From the NCBI GenBank assembly GCA_002049455.2, contig KV918780.1, positions 62,001-126,000 on the forward strand: a stretch of 64,000 bases of DNA, written 5' to 3'. Below, in pieces: positions 21,870 through 33,792 of the stretch; position 1 is the stretch's first letter; each line of letters begins with the position of its first letter. The stretch is from Porphyra umbilicalis (Eukaryota; Rhodophyta; Bangiophyceae; Bangiales; Bangiaceae). Under the pieces are notes generated by a model. The model had not been told where the DNA came from and did not search any database. It saw only the letters and a list, made by a program, of their open reading frames with translations. The translations under genes and the position numbers were made by a program.

Positions 21870-24754
21870 GTCCGGCATGGGGGTCTGGGAGGGGGCACTC
21901 GGGACGCGCGGCGGGTGGGCGAGTGGGAGGGCGGGCGGGCGGGTGGGCGGGCGGGCGGGCCGGCCGGCCGGCCGGCCGGCCGGCGACGGCCGCAGCGTCG
22001 GGGTCGCGGTCGGGGAGCGGCCAAGCCGACTACCGCCAACCACGTGACTGCTCTGCTGGCGTTTGGGCAGAGGCCCGGGTGGCGCTCGGCCGACCGCCCA
22101 CCAGTGTCGCCGCCACGCGCACGGGAGGCGTAAACCCGTTTGGGTTGGCGGGAGTGCCGCCGTCTGGCCAGCTCCCCCGGGGGCGTTGGTGGCGGCGCCC
22201 CCGTCGCGTGGCGGCACCGCACAGCGTCAGCGGCGGAAGCGTACTGCTCCAATGGCCGAACCGCTGTCGGCGTGCAGAGAGATCCATAGACAGGACTTGG
22301 TGTGGGCAAGTGGTTCAAATGGATGTAAATATAATACAAGGAAATGGTGCGTACCCAAACGGCTCTTCGCCAGGACCAATCACAGCTACGGATGCCATCT
22401 GCACGCACGAGGAATGGCAGCCACGTGGTTTGTCCGTGTCTCGGCCGTCGCCTCGATGCAACCTTGACGGTGGATGGCCCCCTCCCGCGGCTCGCGGTCC
22501 CGCCAGACTACAACAGCGGACCACTCAAGGTTGCTCCAACACAGTCCCCCAGACAGGTGACCGACATTGGTCGTCGCGAGCTGCTGCTTGTTCGCAGTCA
22601 CGTTTGTTTTCCATTTAGGACCAGAGCACCACATGATGTGGTGCTGGTCCTACACAGAACCACACGTGACAGCGAACCCCAGCGTTTGCACACGCTGGAG
22701 GCACCGTTTACACACGGACCGCTCGGTGGGGTTTGCGCCTGCGTGTGTCTGCAACCAGAGTCTGCAACCCGTCCCGAAACTGCATCGGACCAACCAGCGA
22801 CGGTGCCCCTCAATCTGGGCGAGGGACTCGACCGCAACTGTGCCTTCTCGCAGACGCGCAGCCAGCGGGATTTGCATCTCTCAAAAACGTGTGCGTGCGT
22901 TCAAGAAAAAGGAAATCACACAGGAGCCGCGCACACCCGGCCGCGGCCGCCCCCTCGGGTCGGCGTCACGCCGACACAACGGTTGTGTTGCGCGGGAAGG
23001 TCGGTGGGTGTCTGACGGACCTCTCTCAAGGCTGCCACGAGGGCAATGGGTGGCAGTGGAACCGGCCAACTCCTTGGTGTGTGCTGATTAGGCGTGCACC
23101 AACGCGCCCAGCGGAGGGACCCCTCAACCGGCTGTGAGGCCCGCACGGGTCGCAGAGTGCGGCGGTGCCCGTCGTGGCGCGGGCGGCCGTTCACCCACCG
23201 AGCAGCGTCGCGGTGCCTCTGTCGATCGGGGCAGAGGCCCCTGACTACCCACTCGTGGCAAGAATCCAGCTGGCGTTTACAGACCATCCCCGTTCAAATG
23301 CCAACCACCCCGCTGCCCAAAAACGTGGAACGGTCCCCAGCGCTGGGCAGCTGTCGTGGACGCCCTGCACGAGTCGTCAAACCTGCGGGCCGCACCGCCG
23401 ACCGCAGTGCCCACCACCGTTTAGGGAGAATGGGGGGACCGGTTGCCCCATCCCACACCCGTCGGCAGGTGACGCATACTCACTGTAATGCCGACGCCCC
23501 GAACGCAGCCGCCACGGCGCCCTCCAGACGGCGGGCGTTTTCCCCGGCCCGGGAGGCCCTTTTGGCGCGAGCTGAGCGGGGCCGCCGCCCTTCCAAAAAA
23601 GGGGGTGGTGCGGGAGCCCCTGCGCACCCCCCCCCCCCACACGAGTGTCGCCGCGTGCTGCTGTCAGAGCTGTCGCCCTTCTGTGCACCGCCTGCGCCCG
23701 CCTTAGGGGCGCTGCTAAGGGGGGAAACGTACCGGGGGGGCAGGCCAACGTCTGCATTTCTCCTGTTGTGGCACACCGCCAGCCCCTCGCTCCACACCGC
23801 GTGCAGCCACGTGCGGGGTCCGCCAGCCACCACTTCTTCCCTCCCTCTGCCTCGCTGCTCCACCCGGCGGCTGGAGCAAGCGGCTGGCGCGCCGCCGTCT
23901 GTCGCCCGCCCTCCGGCGCCACGCCCCCGTCGGCCACCCGTTGGTGCAAGGCTGCTTGCCGAGCGCACGGCGTCTGCGAGCCAATCCCCTGCGTGGCGGT
24001 AGCCGCGCCCTACGTTGGGCCTCCCGCGGCGCGTCCACGTTGCGACGGTGGCAACGAGGGGTGGGGGGGAGCCTCGGTAACCGTCCCGCTGCTTCCGAAG
24101 GGGGGTTGACACCCCCGCTGCTCCGGACCGGTCTGACGGGCGGACTGCGACCGACTGTGCCCAGCGGGCCTCGCTGAGAGGCGGCTGCGACCACGTTGGG
24201 TGAGAGGGAGTCTTTTGGGTGTACGCGGTGTGGGTCTCCCCAAGGGTCGTCTCGCCACCGTAGCACGGCCATCCCTGGTTTCCCCTCCCCCTGGCCGCGA
24301 GCAGCGCGTGTGCGGAGCGGCCCGCACCGCCGTGTGTTTTCCGCCTGCACGTCACCCCCAGGCGGTGAGGGCGGGCGGTGACCCCGGTCTCGACGGACCG
24401 AAACCGGCTGTTTGACGGCGTCGGCGGTCAATCAAACGGCACCGTGCCTCACGCACGCGCGCGCGGGCGACCGACCGCCCCGTCGTGACCCCTTGGTGCC
24501 CGTCTGAGCAACGGGGGTGGCCGTCGCGAGGGAGCGGCATTGCGGAGCCGTGTGGGTGATCGTTGCGTGGCACGTCTCTTGTTGTCGTGCATATACCGAC
24601 GATCCTGCCGACCTCCCCACGGTCTCCCATATCGTCTCCCACCGTTTCGACATCACTTTCGCGCGGTCGCCCCACCCACCTCCACTGCCGACCCGCCGCG
24701 TCCGCGTCGCCGCTCACCCCCGTCGCCGTCACTCCCCCCGCCCCGATCAGTGAC
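21870..24754. other. intergenic; GGGC/GGCC microsatellite and a hairpin
   Basis: A GGGC array turns into a GGCC array at about 21928-21984. A near-perfect hairpin lies at 22617-22651: AGGACCAG, a 2-base bulge, then CACCACAT paired with its inverse. No convincing gene was found on either strand, although several frames of 200-300 codons are open in 22.0-24.4 kb. The last few hundred bases probably contain the promoter and leader of the coiled-coil gene. Confidence 0.4.
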
Positions 24755-27190
24755 ATGGCGGCGGCGGTGGAGGTGGACCCCGCGACGGCCATGGCGTCGA
24801 CGATCGGCGGTGCGGCTGGCGCCTCTGGCGCCGCCACCTCCGGGGACATGTCCGGTATCCTCCTCGCGCGGCTGTCGACGACGTCGACGGAGGAGGAGCT
24901 GGCGCGCACCCTGACCGGCGACGTCGAGTCGCTGCAGCGCACGGCGGACCGGCAGATGAGCAAGCTGTCCGTTCTCAACACGAGCCTCAACCGCAAGCTG
25001 CGGAAGCTCGAAGCCGACGCCGCTCACCTGGGTGGGGAGAACGCCAACCTGCGCCGGGCCTACATCAACCTCCTCGCGGAGCTGCGCACGGCACAGGCGG
25101 CGGCGGCGGAGCTGGCCGCCAAGGAGGCGGAGTTGGCGACGGCGACGACCAACTATGATGGGGCGAGGAAGAACGTGCGGGAGCTGAAGTCGCGGCTGAA
25201 GCGTGTCGCTGCGGACGCAAAAAACGTGAAGGCGGAAAAGGAGGCGGTTGACGCAAAGCTCGCTGAGTTGACCGCTGAGGAGGAGATCAAGACGCGGGAG
25301 GCATCCGAGGCGGTGCTCGCTGCCGCCTCGGAGCGCGCAGTGCTCGAGCGCGACTTGGAGGCGTCTCGCACGCAGGTGACGGAGCGGGCGGCGGCGCTCG
25401 AGTCGGCCGCGGAAGAGAAGACACGCCTCGAGGGGGAGGCGGCGGATCTCACGGAGCAGGTCGCGACGCTGGGCGCATCGTTGGCCGCGGCCAAGTTGGC
25501 TGCCGATGAGGCCGAGACCGTCAAAGACGATGTGGCGGCGAAGCTAACGGCCGCCGAGGAGCGGGCGGTGACCCTCGAGGGGGAGCTGAAGGAGGCGAAG
25601 GAGCTCCACGCGTCGGTGGAGGAGTCCGTCGATGACCTGATGAAGCAGGTGCAGACGGCGCAGGCGGCGAAGGCCGATGCAGAAGCCGCAGCCGCAGCGA
25701 CAAAGACCGAGCTGGACCATGTGACCGCCGCCTTGCAGACTGCGGAGAGCGCGCGCGCGGATCTCGCCGACGAGCTCGAGGCGGTCACCGCTGCGAAGAC
25801 AGACCTTGAGGCGCAGCTGTCAGCGGCGTCCGTCGCGTCGTCGATGGCTGCGACAAAGGCCGCCACGGCGGCGGCCGAGAAGGAGGAGGTCGACCGGTCA
25901 CTTGCAGCCGCATCTGTCGATAGGACGGCGCTCGAGGAAGAGCTCGAGCGCCTACGCCGGCAGATGCGAGACATGGCGGACGCGCACGACGCGGCAATGC
26001 TTGTCGTGGTCACCGAGAAGGAGGACGAAAAGGCGCGTCTACTCGCTGCCCTGGAGCGCGACGTTGCGGGTGCGATTGACAAGCAAAAGGAGGAGGCGAC
26101 GGTGTCGCGCCGCACGTCACTCGCTGACCTGTCCGCCCGCTCCGCGGCGCCGCCGTCGGCGGTTGCCCCTGCCGCCGCTGCCACCGCCGCTCGCAGTGTG
26201 CCGGCGGCCGCCGACGATGTGCCGGCCGCCGCCGACGATGTGCCGGCCGCCGCCGACGATGTGCCGGCCGAGGAGGCGGCGCCGGTCGGCCTCGGCGCGG
26301 GCGCGCTCAGTTCGGGTGCGGGGCCCCGGGCGTCAATCGCCTCGTCGGCCTACACCGAGGGCACCTACGAGGAGGATGAGCCAGCGTCGATGCCGATGGG
26401 CGCCGACACCATTGACGACTCGGAGGGGGCGACTACGCCCCGCACGTCGTCCGTCTCCCGCGCCTTTGACGGCGCCGAGGACGTCGAGGACGATGACGAC
26501 GACGTCGAGGAGGAGCCCGAGGCCAAGGCCGCCGTCGCCGCCGCGCCCGGCGGCCCCGCCGTGTCGTTTGCGCCCGCGGCGACCGGCGACGAGACGGAAT
26601 CCGAGTCGGAGGAAGAGGAGGAAGAGGTGGAGGATGACGAAGAGTTGGACGAGGGCGAGACCGCCCCGGCCATGGTGCCGGTCGCCGTGGCCACCGCCAC
26701 CGCCGACGCCGACGGCAACGTCGTTGGCACGGCCACCGACGACCTGGCGGCGGTCGAAGCGGAGCTCGCCGAGGAGGGCGTCCGCACCGCCGCCCAAGCC
26801 GAGGCGGAGATGACCGCCGAGGCGGCGCTGCAAGCGGTCGCCTCGGAGCCGGTCATGTTGCCCGTGCTTGGCCAGCGCGCCCCGGGCTCCCCGTCGTCTG
26901 TCGTCGTCCATGACGCTGCCGATCCCGCTTCCGCCGCCGCCGCGGCCGCCGGCGGGCCCGGTATTGACACGGCTGCGGACGCGATTGCGGCCAAGAAGGA
27001 GGAGGCCGCGTCGGCGGTCGCCGCCGGCGACAAGGCGGCGTCCAAGGCCGCGGCGGCCAAGGACAGCACGGCGACGAGCAAGACCAGGGGGACCAGCGAC
27101 GCGTCGGCGGCGGCGGGGCCTGGGGGCGCCGCGGGCGGCGGGCGCATCAGCGGCTTTTTCAAAGGCTGCGGCTGCTTCTCCTCTGAGTAA
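24755..27190 (+). CDS. long coiled-coil protein with acidic region and Cys-rich C-terminal tail
   Basis: Starting at the Met at 24755 (MAAAVEVDPAT) gives 811 residues; the frame is open upstream to 24563, but that sequence is Pro/Ser-rich and unlike the rest. Residues about 50-450 are a long heptad-type coiled coil rich in Ala, Glu, Lys and Leu (for example ELKSRLKRVAADAKNVKAEK, LEEELERLRRQMRDM). A 21-bp repeat at about 26212-26275 encodes DDVPAAA three times. Two strongly acidic runs follow (near 26480-26520 and 26600-26660), then an Ala-rich region and the end SGFFKGCGCFSSE, whose CGC could be a lipid-attachment site. This suggests a tether, scaffold or cytoskeletal role, but no specific family is recognised. 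It is the cleanest long uninterrupted host frame in the window. Confidence 0.85.
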   Translation: MAAAVEVDPATAMASTIGGAAGASGAATSGDMSGILLARLSTTSTEEELARTLTGDVESLQRTADRQMSKLSVLNTSLNRKLRKLEADAAHLGGENANLRRAYINLLAELRTAQAAAAELAAKEAELATATTNYDGARKNVRELKSRLKRVAADAKNVKAEKEAVDAKLAELTAEEEIKTREASEAVLAAASERAVLERDLEASRTQVTERAAALESAAEEKTRLEGEAADLTEQVATLGASLAAAKLAADEAETVKDDVAAKLTAAEERAVTLEGELKEAKELHASVEESVDDLMKQVQTAQAAKADAEAAAAATKTELDHVTAALQTAESARADLADELEAVTAAKTDLEAQLSAASVASSMAATKAATAAAEKEEVDRSLAAASVDRTALEEELERLRRQMRDMADAHDAAMLVVVTEKEDEKARLLAALERDVAGAIDKQKEEATVSRRTSLADLSARSAAPPSAVAPAAAATAARSVPAAADDVPAAADDVPAAADDVPAEEAAPVGLGAGALSSGAGPRASIASSAYTEGTYEEDEPASMPMGADTIDDSEGATTPRTSSVSRAFDGAEDVEDDDDDVEEEPEAKAAVAAAPGGPAVSFAPAATGDETESESEEEEEEVEDDEELDEGETAPAMVPVAVATATADADGNVVGTATDDLAAVEAELAEEGVRTAAQAEAEMTAEAALQAVASEPVMLPVLGQRAPGSPSSVVVHDAADPASAAAAAAGGPGIDTAADAIAAKKEEAASAVAAGDKAASKAAAAKDSTATSKTRGTSDASAAAGPGGAAGGGRISGFFKGCGCFSSE

Positions 27191-30011
27191 GGTGGTCATC
27201 TTGCCGGCTGCCGCGGGGTGGAGCAATGGTGCTAGCGGTGGTGTTGGAGGTGGGGAAGGAGGAAGGGGGTGTGCCCTCTGGTCCGTGTATCTCTTGTTGT
27301 CTGCGCTTGATTTGTTGTTGCTCGCCCGCCTTTTTCGGGCGGGCCGCGTCGCCGCCGCCGCCGCCGCCGCTGCCGTCGTGGCGGTTGCCCCTTGCCGTCG
27401 TCGGGCGTGCCATCGACGGCCCGTGCCGTACCGCCGTCGACGCCGCCGCCGCCGTCGGCCGAGACGTCCACCCTGCCGCTGCCGATGCCGTTGTTGGGGC
27501 GGCCGCCCGCCGCCCCGCTCCCGCTCACACCCCCCGCCGACCAAGGCGGGGGAGGCGACATCACCACGACAGGGTTCGGACCCATCCGGCCCGCGCCGCC
27601 GCCGCGGCACTGACCGGCGCGTGCCATGACGGTGGCCGTGCCCGCCGGCGCCGACGCCGGGGCGGGGCACGACCGCACCCTCCGCCGCACTCACTCCGCG
27701 GGCGCCCGTCGACGCGCCTCGAGCGCCGGCGCCCGCGAGGCGCGCACCCACCAGAGGCGGGTGCCGCACTATTCTCGCGCTTGTGCAGCGGTTGGATTGG
27801 GGGGCGAGGGGGGAGGGGTGGGGGGGGCGCTCGCGGGCCGCGGTTGTGGCGACCGCTTCCCACCTCGACCTTTGCGGTTGTGGTGATAGCTCTGACCGTA
27901 CATTCATGTTGTTCTTTTCAACCGTCTTGCCGCATCGCGCATGGGGGATGGGACCTCCCTGGCCCACCGAGCACCGAGCGCCAGTTGTCCTTGTCACGGC
28001 GCCGCATCCTTGCCGCCCGCTCTTGTGTCGTCCGGTCGGACTGCCGGCTTGAGCCGCGTGGAGAAGGCTTTGCGACGCCCCGCCCCGCCGACGGGCGAGC
28101 CGAGAGGAAGGAGACACCAACAGAGACTGTCGTTCAGATCAGAGGCGAGTTGCTGACGGTAGGCACTTTGGTTGAGGCGGACGCAGAAACGAACGCAAGG
28201 TTATAGGGGTGCCACTCATGTATTTAAGGAGAACTTGGCGACAAGGCCACTGCATTGGAAGGGCGGACAGCCGCCGCGCATAGCTACCCGCGTTCGACCC
28301 GCTCCGTCCGTTCCGAGTGACGCAGCATATATTCGCGGCTGTGCTCGTCCCTCCCCGCGCGACGCCCCACCGACCGCCTTGCGGGTGCCCGCAAGGACGG
28401 GGTGGCACCCACCCGGGGTGGCGCTTCCCCGCCGCCATCCGTGGCCGAGAATCGGTGGGCGCGCGTTGGAGAGGAGGAAAGTACACTGGCGTCAACACCT
28501 CCCCAGGGCCGCCCCCCGCTGCTGAAGTGGCGGCGTGACCCTCGGGCCTGGCGGCGGTGGGGGCGTCGCCCAAACGCGGGGGTCCCGCGTCGGTCGCGCA
28601 GCGCCCCGCGAGGGCGGGCGACGCGGCGGGTCGGGCGGGGGTCGGGATTGCCCTCTGGTCCCTAGAGGCTGCCGCGAGGCGCCGCGCAGCGGACCGCGTC
28701 TACGGCAAAGGCGGGCGCCCCCGCCCTGCGTTGCGGCAGCGGGGGGTAAAGGGTGCGCTTGGAGCCCGTACACGGGGGCGCGTGGTCGGGGGGTGTCGAG
28801 CTCCCCTCCCCCAAGTGTCGCGCCGCAGCCTGCACGCCTGCCAACACGCCCTCGCCGTTGCCCCCGCAGTGCACTCGATCGCCCGCACGCGCCGCCGCGT
28901 TTCCCCCCCCCCCCCCCGTTTCGGGGTCTGAGCGCGTCCGAACCGCAAACCTCCGCGCACCGTGCCACCCGCCGCCCAGCGCCCCCCCCCCAGTGTCTGT
29001 CTGGCACGGGTGCCACCCGCGCCTCCCCGCCGGCGCACTCGTGCGGCGGTCGCCGCCGCCACCCGGTCGGTCGGTCGGTCGTCGCCGCCGCCCTCGTTGC
29101 CGTTTGCCTCTCCCATCAGAGGAGTGCGCCCGCCCGCCACCGCCGTCGGTGATCAGGCCGACCGCCCCGACGCCACGGTCGTCGGCCGCGTGCAGCGCCG
29201 CGGCGGCTGCACCGCACCGTGCCGCGCCCCGGCGCGCCGGCGGGACGCGGCGGGCGCGCACGGCCGCACGGCCGAACGCGGCGAGCCGCCGCGCCTCGTC
29301 GTCGCGGGCAAGCCGCGGGGCGGGCGCATGGCGCCACTCCATGGCGGGGTGCGCAGCAGGCCGCACGCGGCTCGCCGCCACAGCCGGCGGGCGCCCCACC
29401 GGCGGGGCTCCCGCGCCAGACGGGCGGGGGGCGTGCGGTCGCCGCAACCCGGGCGGGGGGCCGACGGCCCCCTGGGCCGCCGTCGACCGCAGAGTCGGGC
29501 CTAGGTGCAAACGGCAGACGGCCGCGTGCGTGGCGGCGGCTCGGCCGTCGCGCGCGTCGCGCGCCGACGCGCGTGCCCCCGCCCCGACGACAGCAGCGCC
29601 GTCGGTCGTGGGCGTGCCGCCCGCGCGCGTGGCGGGCCGCGCGCCCCCCACCCAACGGCCGACGACGGCTCGTCGTTGGCCGGCGCGTCTGTTTTTCCCA
29701 CCCCCGTCCTCCCGGTCGGGGGCTCGACCGGGGGGACCCCGCGTCGCCGCCCGACGGCCGGGGCGCGGCGGCGGCGCGCGGCGGCGGCGCCGCGCGCGCG
29801 CCCCGCCGCGCCGCCGCCGCGCCCCGCGTGGCGCCGCGCGGGGCCCGCGGGGTCCTCGCCACGTGGCTCGGACCCCCGACCGGCGCAGCGCGCTGCGCTA
29901 GCTAGAGCGACGGCCGCGTGTGTCGGCCGCCGCCCAGATCTCGGCTGCCGCGATCGCAGAGTGGGGCGCGCGCGGTGCGCGCGGCGCGCGCCCGCGTCGG
30001 GCGGCCGCGCC
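27191..30011. other. GC-rich intergenic DNA, no gene recognised
   Basis: Many frames are open on both strands because stop codons are rare at this base composition. Their products are Arg/Pro/Ala-rich with no motifs, and no reading frame stands out by codon pattern. Short-period GC alternation occurs at about 29760-29840. A real gene broken by frame errors cannot be excluded. Confidence 0.35.
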
Positions 30012-31026
30012 CCACGCCCAGTTAAGACGGGTCAGATGCGGACATCAGGATCCCGGCTCATCTATTGGTTACATAGGCTCATGTAAGCAGTTTCCAACGT
30101 GTTTCTCTGCTTTGGAGTACGTGTCAAGCATATTTTTCGTCGTGTCTAACAGTTAGCTCTCGTGTCTCAGAATCCCACCTGAGGAGGCCATATCACATCT
30201 TGTGGGAGCCCCTTTTTTCGGGGTCTCTTGCACCGTCCGCCTCATTCAGAAAAAGAAAGACGGCCGACGCAACCAATCGCATGTCCGAGTCGTCTCCGCG
30301 CTGGCGCTTGATCGGGACACACCGCATCACCACATGTTCTTGTCCGGGCGGCAGTCGACGGGGGGCACAGTGCCCAACATGCGGCTTCTCTGGAAAAAGA
30401 AATAGCGGCAGCAAAGCACGAGTGTCTAATCACCACCCGCGTGCACTACCCGGCGCCCATGGCGAATTATTGACCAGCGGTGGACGGGCTCAGTGGGGCA
30501 CTTTGTATACCGTAAGCGACAGTTTTTTCTCCCCTGATATTCCCTCGCCCTGCCAGAAAAAATCAAAAACTTTGGCTACCTACTTCACGCCGTGCCCCAC
30601 CCAGAGGTGTCAGAATCGCGTAGCAAACCGTGTAGCATTGATGAGCGTGAAAAGCTCCATACGATGATATAAACGACCGTAAAAGTACGTTCTGGTTCAC
30701 GCTTGGTTCAGAGCCATGTGTATGAACCATTGCGCGCCCAGCGGCGGGGCGGGGGCGCCGGCGGACGACGACGACATGATACGACGGGAGGAAGCCACAT
30801 AAACTCCTCCAGCGCAACAGAAATAGGAAGAAGCACACACTGCGGTCTCAGCAGTACAAATTCTGGGATCCGGCGGGGTCGGTGACGACGGTGGGGCAGG
30901 AGCAAGACCGACGTTCGTAGCAGGGGCAAGAAGGTCGAATGCGCCGGGCACGTGTGGATATTCTTACGTGGCGGCTGTAAGGCAGCAACGTGTCTCAATC
31001 CTGATGTCCGCCCTTAACTGGGCGTG
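30012..31026. mobile_element. 1-kb inverted-repeat element, probably non-autonomous
   Basis: CCACGCCCAGTTAAG at the left end (from 30012), followed by an 11-12 base interruption and then GCGGACATCAGGAT, is repeated in inverse at the right end (about 30996-31026) without the interruption. The interior is clearly less GC-rich than its flanks and carries no transposase. No target duplication could be read. The right end lies about 60 bp before the flavoprotein start codon, so that gene's promoter and leader probably lie in the element. Confidence 0.55.
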
Positions 31027-31088
31027 GCCCGGCGGCGGTCGCCGTGCTCGCCCCCCCTCTCCCCCCGGCGGGTGCCCGCGCGGGCGCC

Positions 31089-32280
31089 ATGGTGACCTTT
31101 GTGGCGCCCCTGGGCGTCGCCCCCGCCGCCCTCCTCGGCCGCCCCCACGTCGGCGGCGGGGCGCGCCTCCGCGGCCGCTGCGCCCGCCGCCCCCGCGCCG
31201 ACGCGCCGCCGCCGCCGCCCGCCCCGCCCTGCCGGCCGGCGCGGCACGTGAGGCGCATCCATGCTGGGGGCACCCCCTCCCCACCCCCCCCCCCCACCCC
31301 CGCACCCGCCACATTGTCGTCATTGGGGGCGGCGCCGCCGGCTACCTCGCCGCCATCGAGGCGGCCGAGACGGCCACCGTCGCCGCCACCGCCGCCGCCG
31401 CCGCCGCCGCCGGCGGCACCCCCACCCCCACCGGCACCCCCCCCCCCCCCCCCTGCCCCCCGTGCGGGTGACGATCCTGGAAGGCACGCCCACCCCCCTG
31501 GCCAAAGTGACCCTCAGCGGCGGCGGCCGCTGCAACGTCACCCACAATGCGGACCTGCCCCTCGACGCCGTCGCCGGGTCCTACCCCCGCGGGCGCGCGG
31601 CGCTGCGGGGCCCCCTAACCGCCTTTGGGCCCCCCGAGGCGGTCGCCTGGTTTGCCGCCCGGGGGGTGGCGCTAAAGACCGAGGCGGACGGCCGCATGTT
31701 TCCCGTCACCGACTCGTCGGCGACGGTCGTGGGGGCGCTCATGGCCGCGGCGGCGGGTGCGGGGGTGGTCGTCCGCCGCCAGTGTCGGGTGACGGGCTTG
31801 GCGCGCGGTGGCGGGGGGGGGGGGGAAGGGGGAGGGGGAGGGGGAGGGAGGGGCCGCCGCTGCCGCCGCCGCCGGCGGCCCCGCGTGGACCATCACGGTT
31901 GGCGGCGGCGGCGGCGCGCCGGGGCGGGGCGCCCCCGCCACGACCGTTGCCGCCGACGCGGTGGTGCTCGCCACCGGCTCGGCGCGGCCGCCGCAGCGGT
32001 GGGTGGCGGACCTCGGCCACGCCATTGTGCCGCCCGTGCCGAGCCTCTTTACGTTTGCCACGGGCGCCGAGCCGCGGCTGGCGGGGCTCGCGGGGCTCTC
32101 CGTCGCCACCGTGCGGGTCGGGTTGCGCCTCGACGGGGCGGCGGCGGCGGCGCCGCCGCCGCCGCCACACGTCGGCGCCGCGTCGGTGGGGGGGGGGGGG
32201 GCGCCACCTACCACCGCCGCCGCTGCCGCCGCCGCCGCTGCCGACGCCGACACGCCCGCCGCGGAGGGGGGGGGACGCTG

Positions 32281-32311
<31 letters not shown>

Positions 32312-32718
32312 CGGGGCCCGCGCGGCGCCGCCGCCGCCGCCCGGCGCGCGGCGCCGGTGGTCGGGGCGGCGCCGGTGGCGGCAATGCAGACGGGTGTGCG
32401 CCGCAGGAGGGCCCCCTCCTCATCACCCACTGGGGCGTGAGCGGCCCCGCCGTGTTGCGCCTGTCGGCGTTTGCGGCGCGCACGCTCCACGGGGCGGGCT
32501 ACACGGGCACGGCCGTCGTCAATTGGGTGCCGGCGCTCGCCGCGGAGGATGTGGCGGCCGCGTTGGCGACCGCCAAGCGGCGGCTGGCCGCCCGCGCCGT
32601 CACCTCTGTGTCCCCCTTTCCCGCCATCCCGCGGCGCCTGTGGCGGGCGCTGGCGGTGGAGGCGGTCGGCCGGGGGTGGGGGGAGTGGGGGGGGGGAAGC
32701 GGCGCACTGATGGCGGCC

Positions 32719-32755
<37 letters not shown>

Positions 32756-33236
32756 GAGTGGTGGTGGTGGTGGTGGTGGTGGTGGTGGTGGTGCCGCCGG
32801 CGGTGGCGTCGACGCCGACACGCTGCGGTGGGCGGACCTGTCCAAGGCGGCCATGGCGCGTCTGGTGACCGCCCTCGTCGCCACGGAGCTGCCCATCACG
32901 GGCAAAGGCGCGTACAAGGACGAGTTTGTCACGGCCGGCGGCGTCGACTGGCGGGGCGTCGACCGGCACATGGCGAGCCGCCACGTGGGGGGCCTCTACT
33001 TTGCCGGGGAGGTGCTCGACGTGGACGGGGTGACGGGCGGGTTTAACTTTCAAGCCGCGTGGACGACGGGGTGGCTGGCGGGACGCGCCGCCGCGCGGGC
33101 GGTCGTCGCGGCGGCGGCGGCCGACGCCGAGGTGGGGGGGGGGGGGGGGGGGGGCGGGCGCGGCGGCAGGGACGGCGGCGGCGCCGCGGGTGGGTGCATG
33201 ACGGGCGGTGCGGCGGTGCCCGCGGGTGCCTCGTGA
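31089..33236 (+). CDS. BaiN/HI0933-family FAD-dependent oxidoreductase, probably plastid (composite frame)
   Basis: This is a flavoprotein dehydrogenase-like enzyme; its substrate is unknown. Family signatures run in order. The FAD Rossmann loop is VVIGGGAAGYLAAIEAAE (about 31313-31366). Then come LSGGGRCNVTH, GRMFPVTDSSATVV, VVLATGS, LLITHWGVSGPAVLRLSAF, and the C-terminal VTAGGVDW, GLYFAGEVLDVDGVTGGFNF. The Met at 31089 begins an Ala/Arg/Pro-rich leader without acidic residues (MVTFVAPLGVAPAALLG), which looks like a plastid transit peptide. The signatures lie in different frames; switches occur near C runs at about 31281-31299 and 31440-31452, G runs at about 31810-31822 and 32188-32200, and simple repeats near 32690-32790. 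Ala/Gly insertions expand it beyond the usual size of about 400 residues. Confidence 0.8.
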
Positions 33237-33286
33237 GGGTGTGGGGCGGGGCCGGCGCAACGATCCCCCATGCCGCCCCATCACGG

Positions 33287-33328
33287 GCGTGCCAGCTGGC
33301 ACGCCAGCGTGCCTGCAGGCACGCTGGC
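33287..33328. repeat. two overlapping perfect palindromes (18 and 26 bp) between convergent genes
   Basis: GCGTGCCAGCTGGCACGC at 33287-33304 and a 26-bp palindrome at 33303-33328 centred on CCTGCAGG. They sit 50 bp after the flavoprotein stop and about 465 bp before the end of the ankyrin gene, which runs towards it. They could act in 3'-end formation for either transcript, or be the remnant of a small inverted-repeat element. Confidence 0.85.
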
Positions 33329-33792
33329 TGGTCGGCCATCTGTGGCGGTGCAGCCCACTCGCCCGTTTGCTTCCCTTCTCGCTGCCGTTAATGCCGCACG
33401 CCTTGCCATGCACACAGAATCCATACCGCCCCCTTTCAAAGGAGCGCGTCCTCCTCCTCCCGCCCTTCCCCGCCCCGCAGTGGGGCGCTCTACCCTCCTC
33501 TTCCTTCCTCCGACCCGATCTCGCCCCTCGACGGGGCGTCCCGTCCTCCACCTCATCCTCCCCCCTCTCTGCGTCCGGACGCACGCCCAGAGCCGCAGCC
33601 GCACCGCCTACCGCCGCCCGAGCCCGGCCTTGCTCGCCACGGGGCTCGCGACTCGCCGCCGGCGACTGCCGCCGACCGTCGCCACGTTCGCGCCCCCGCG
33701 CCGCACCGCAACGATCGACTGGCGCACAACGTCCAGCCGCCGTGCCAGGCGGTCGCCCACCGCCGACCGCCCCCCCCTCCAAAGGTGCTGAC

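Noticed and set aside
28535-29905. Several 200-380-codon frames on both strands
   Set aside because: All are Pro/Arg/Ala-rich without motifs and overlap each other completely; no frame is preferred.
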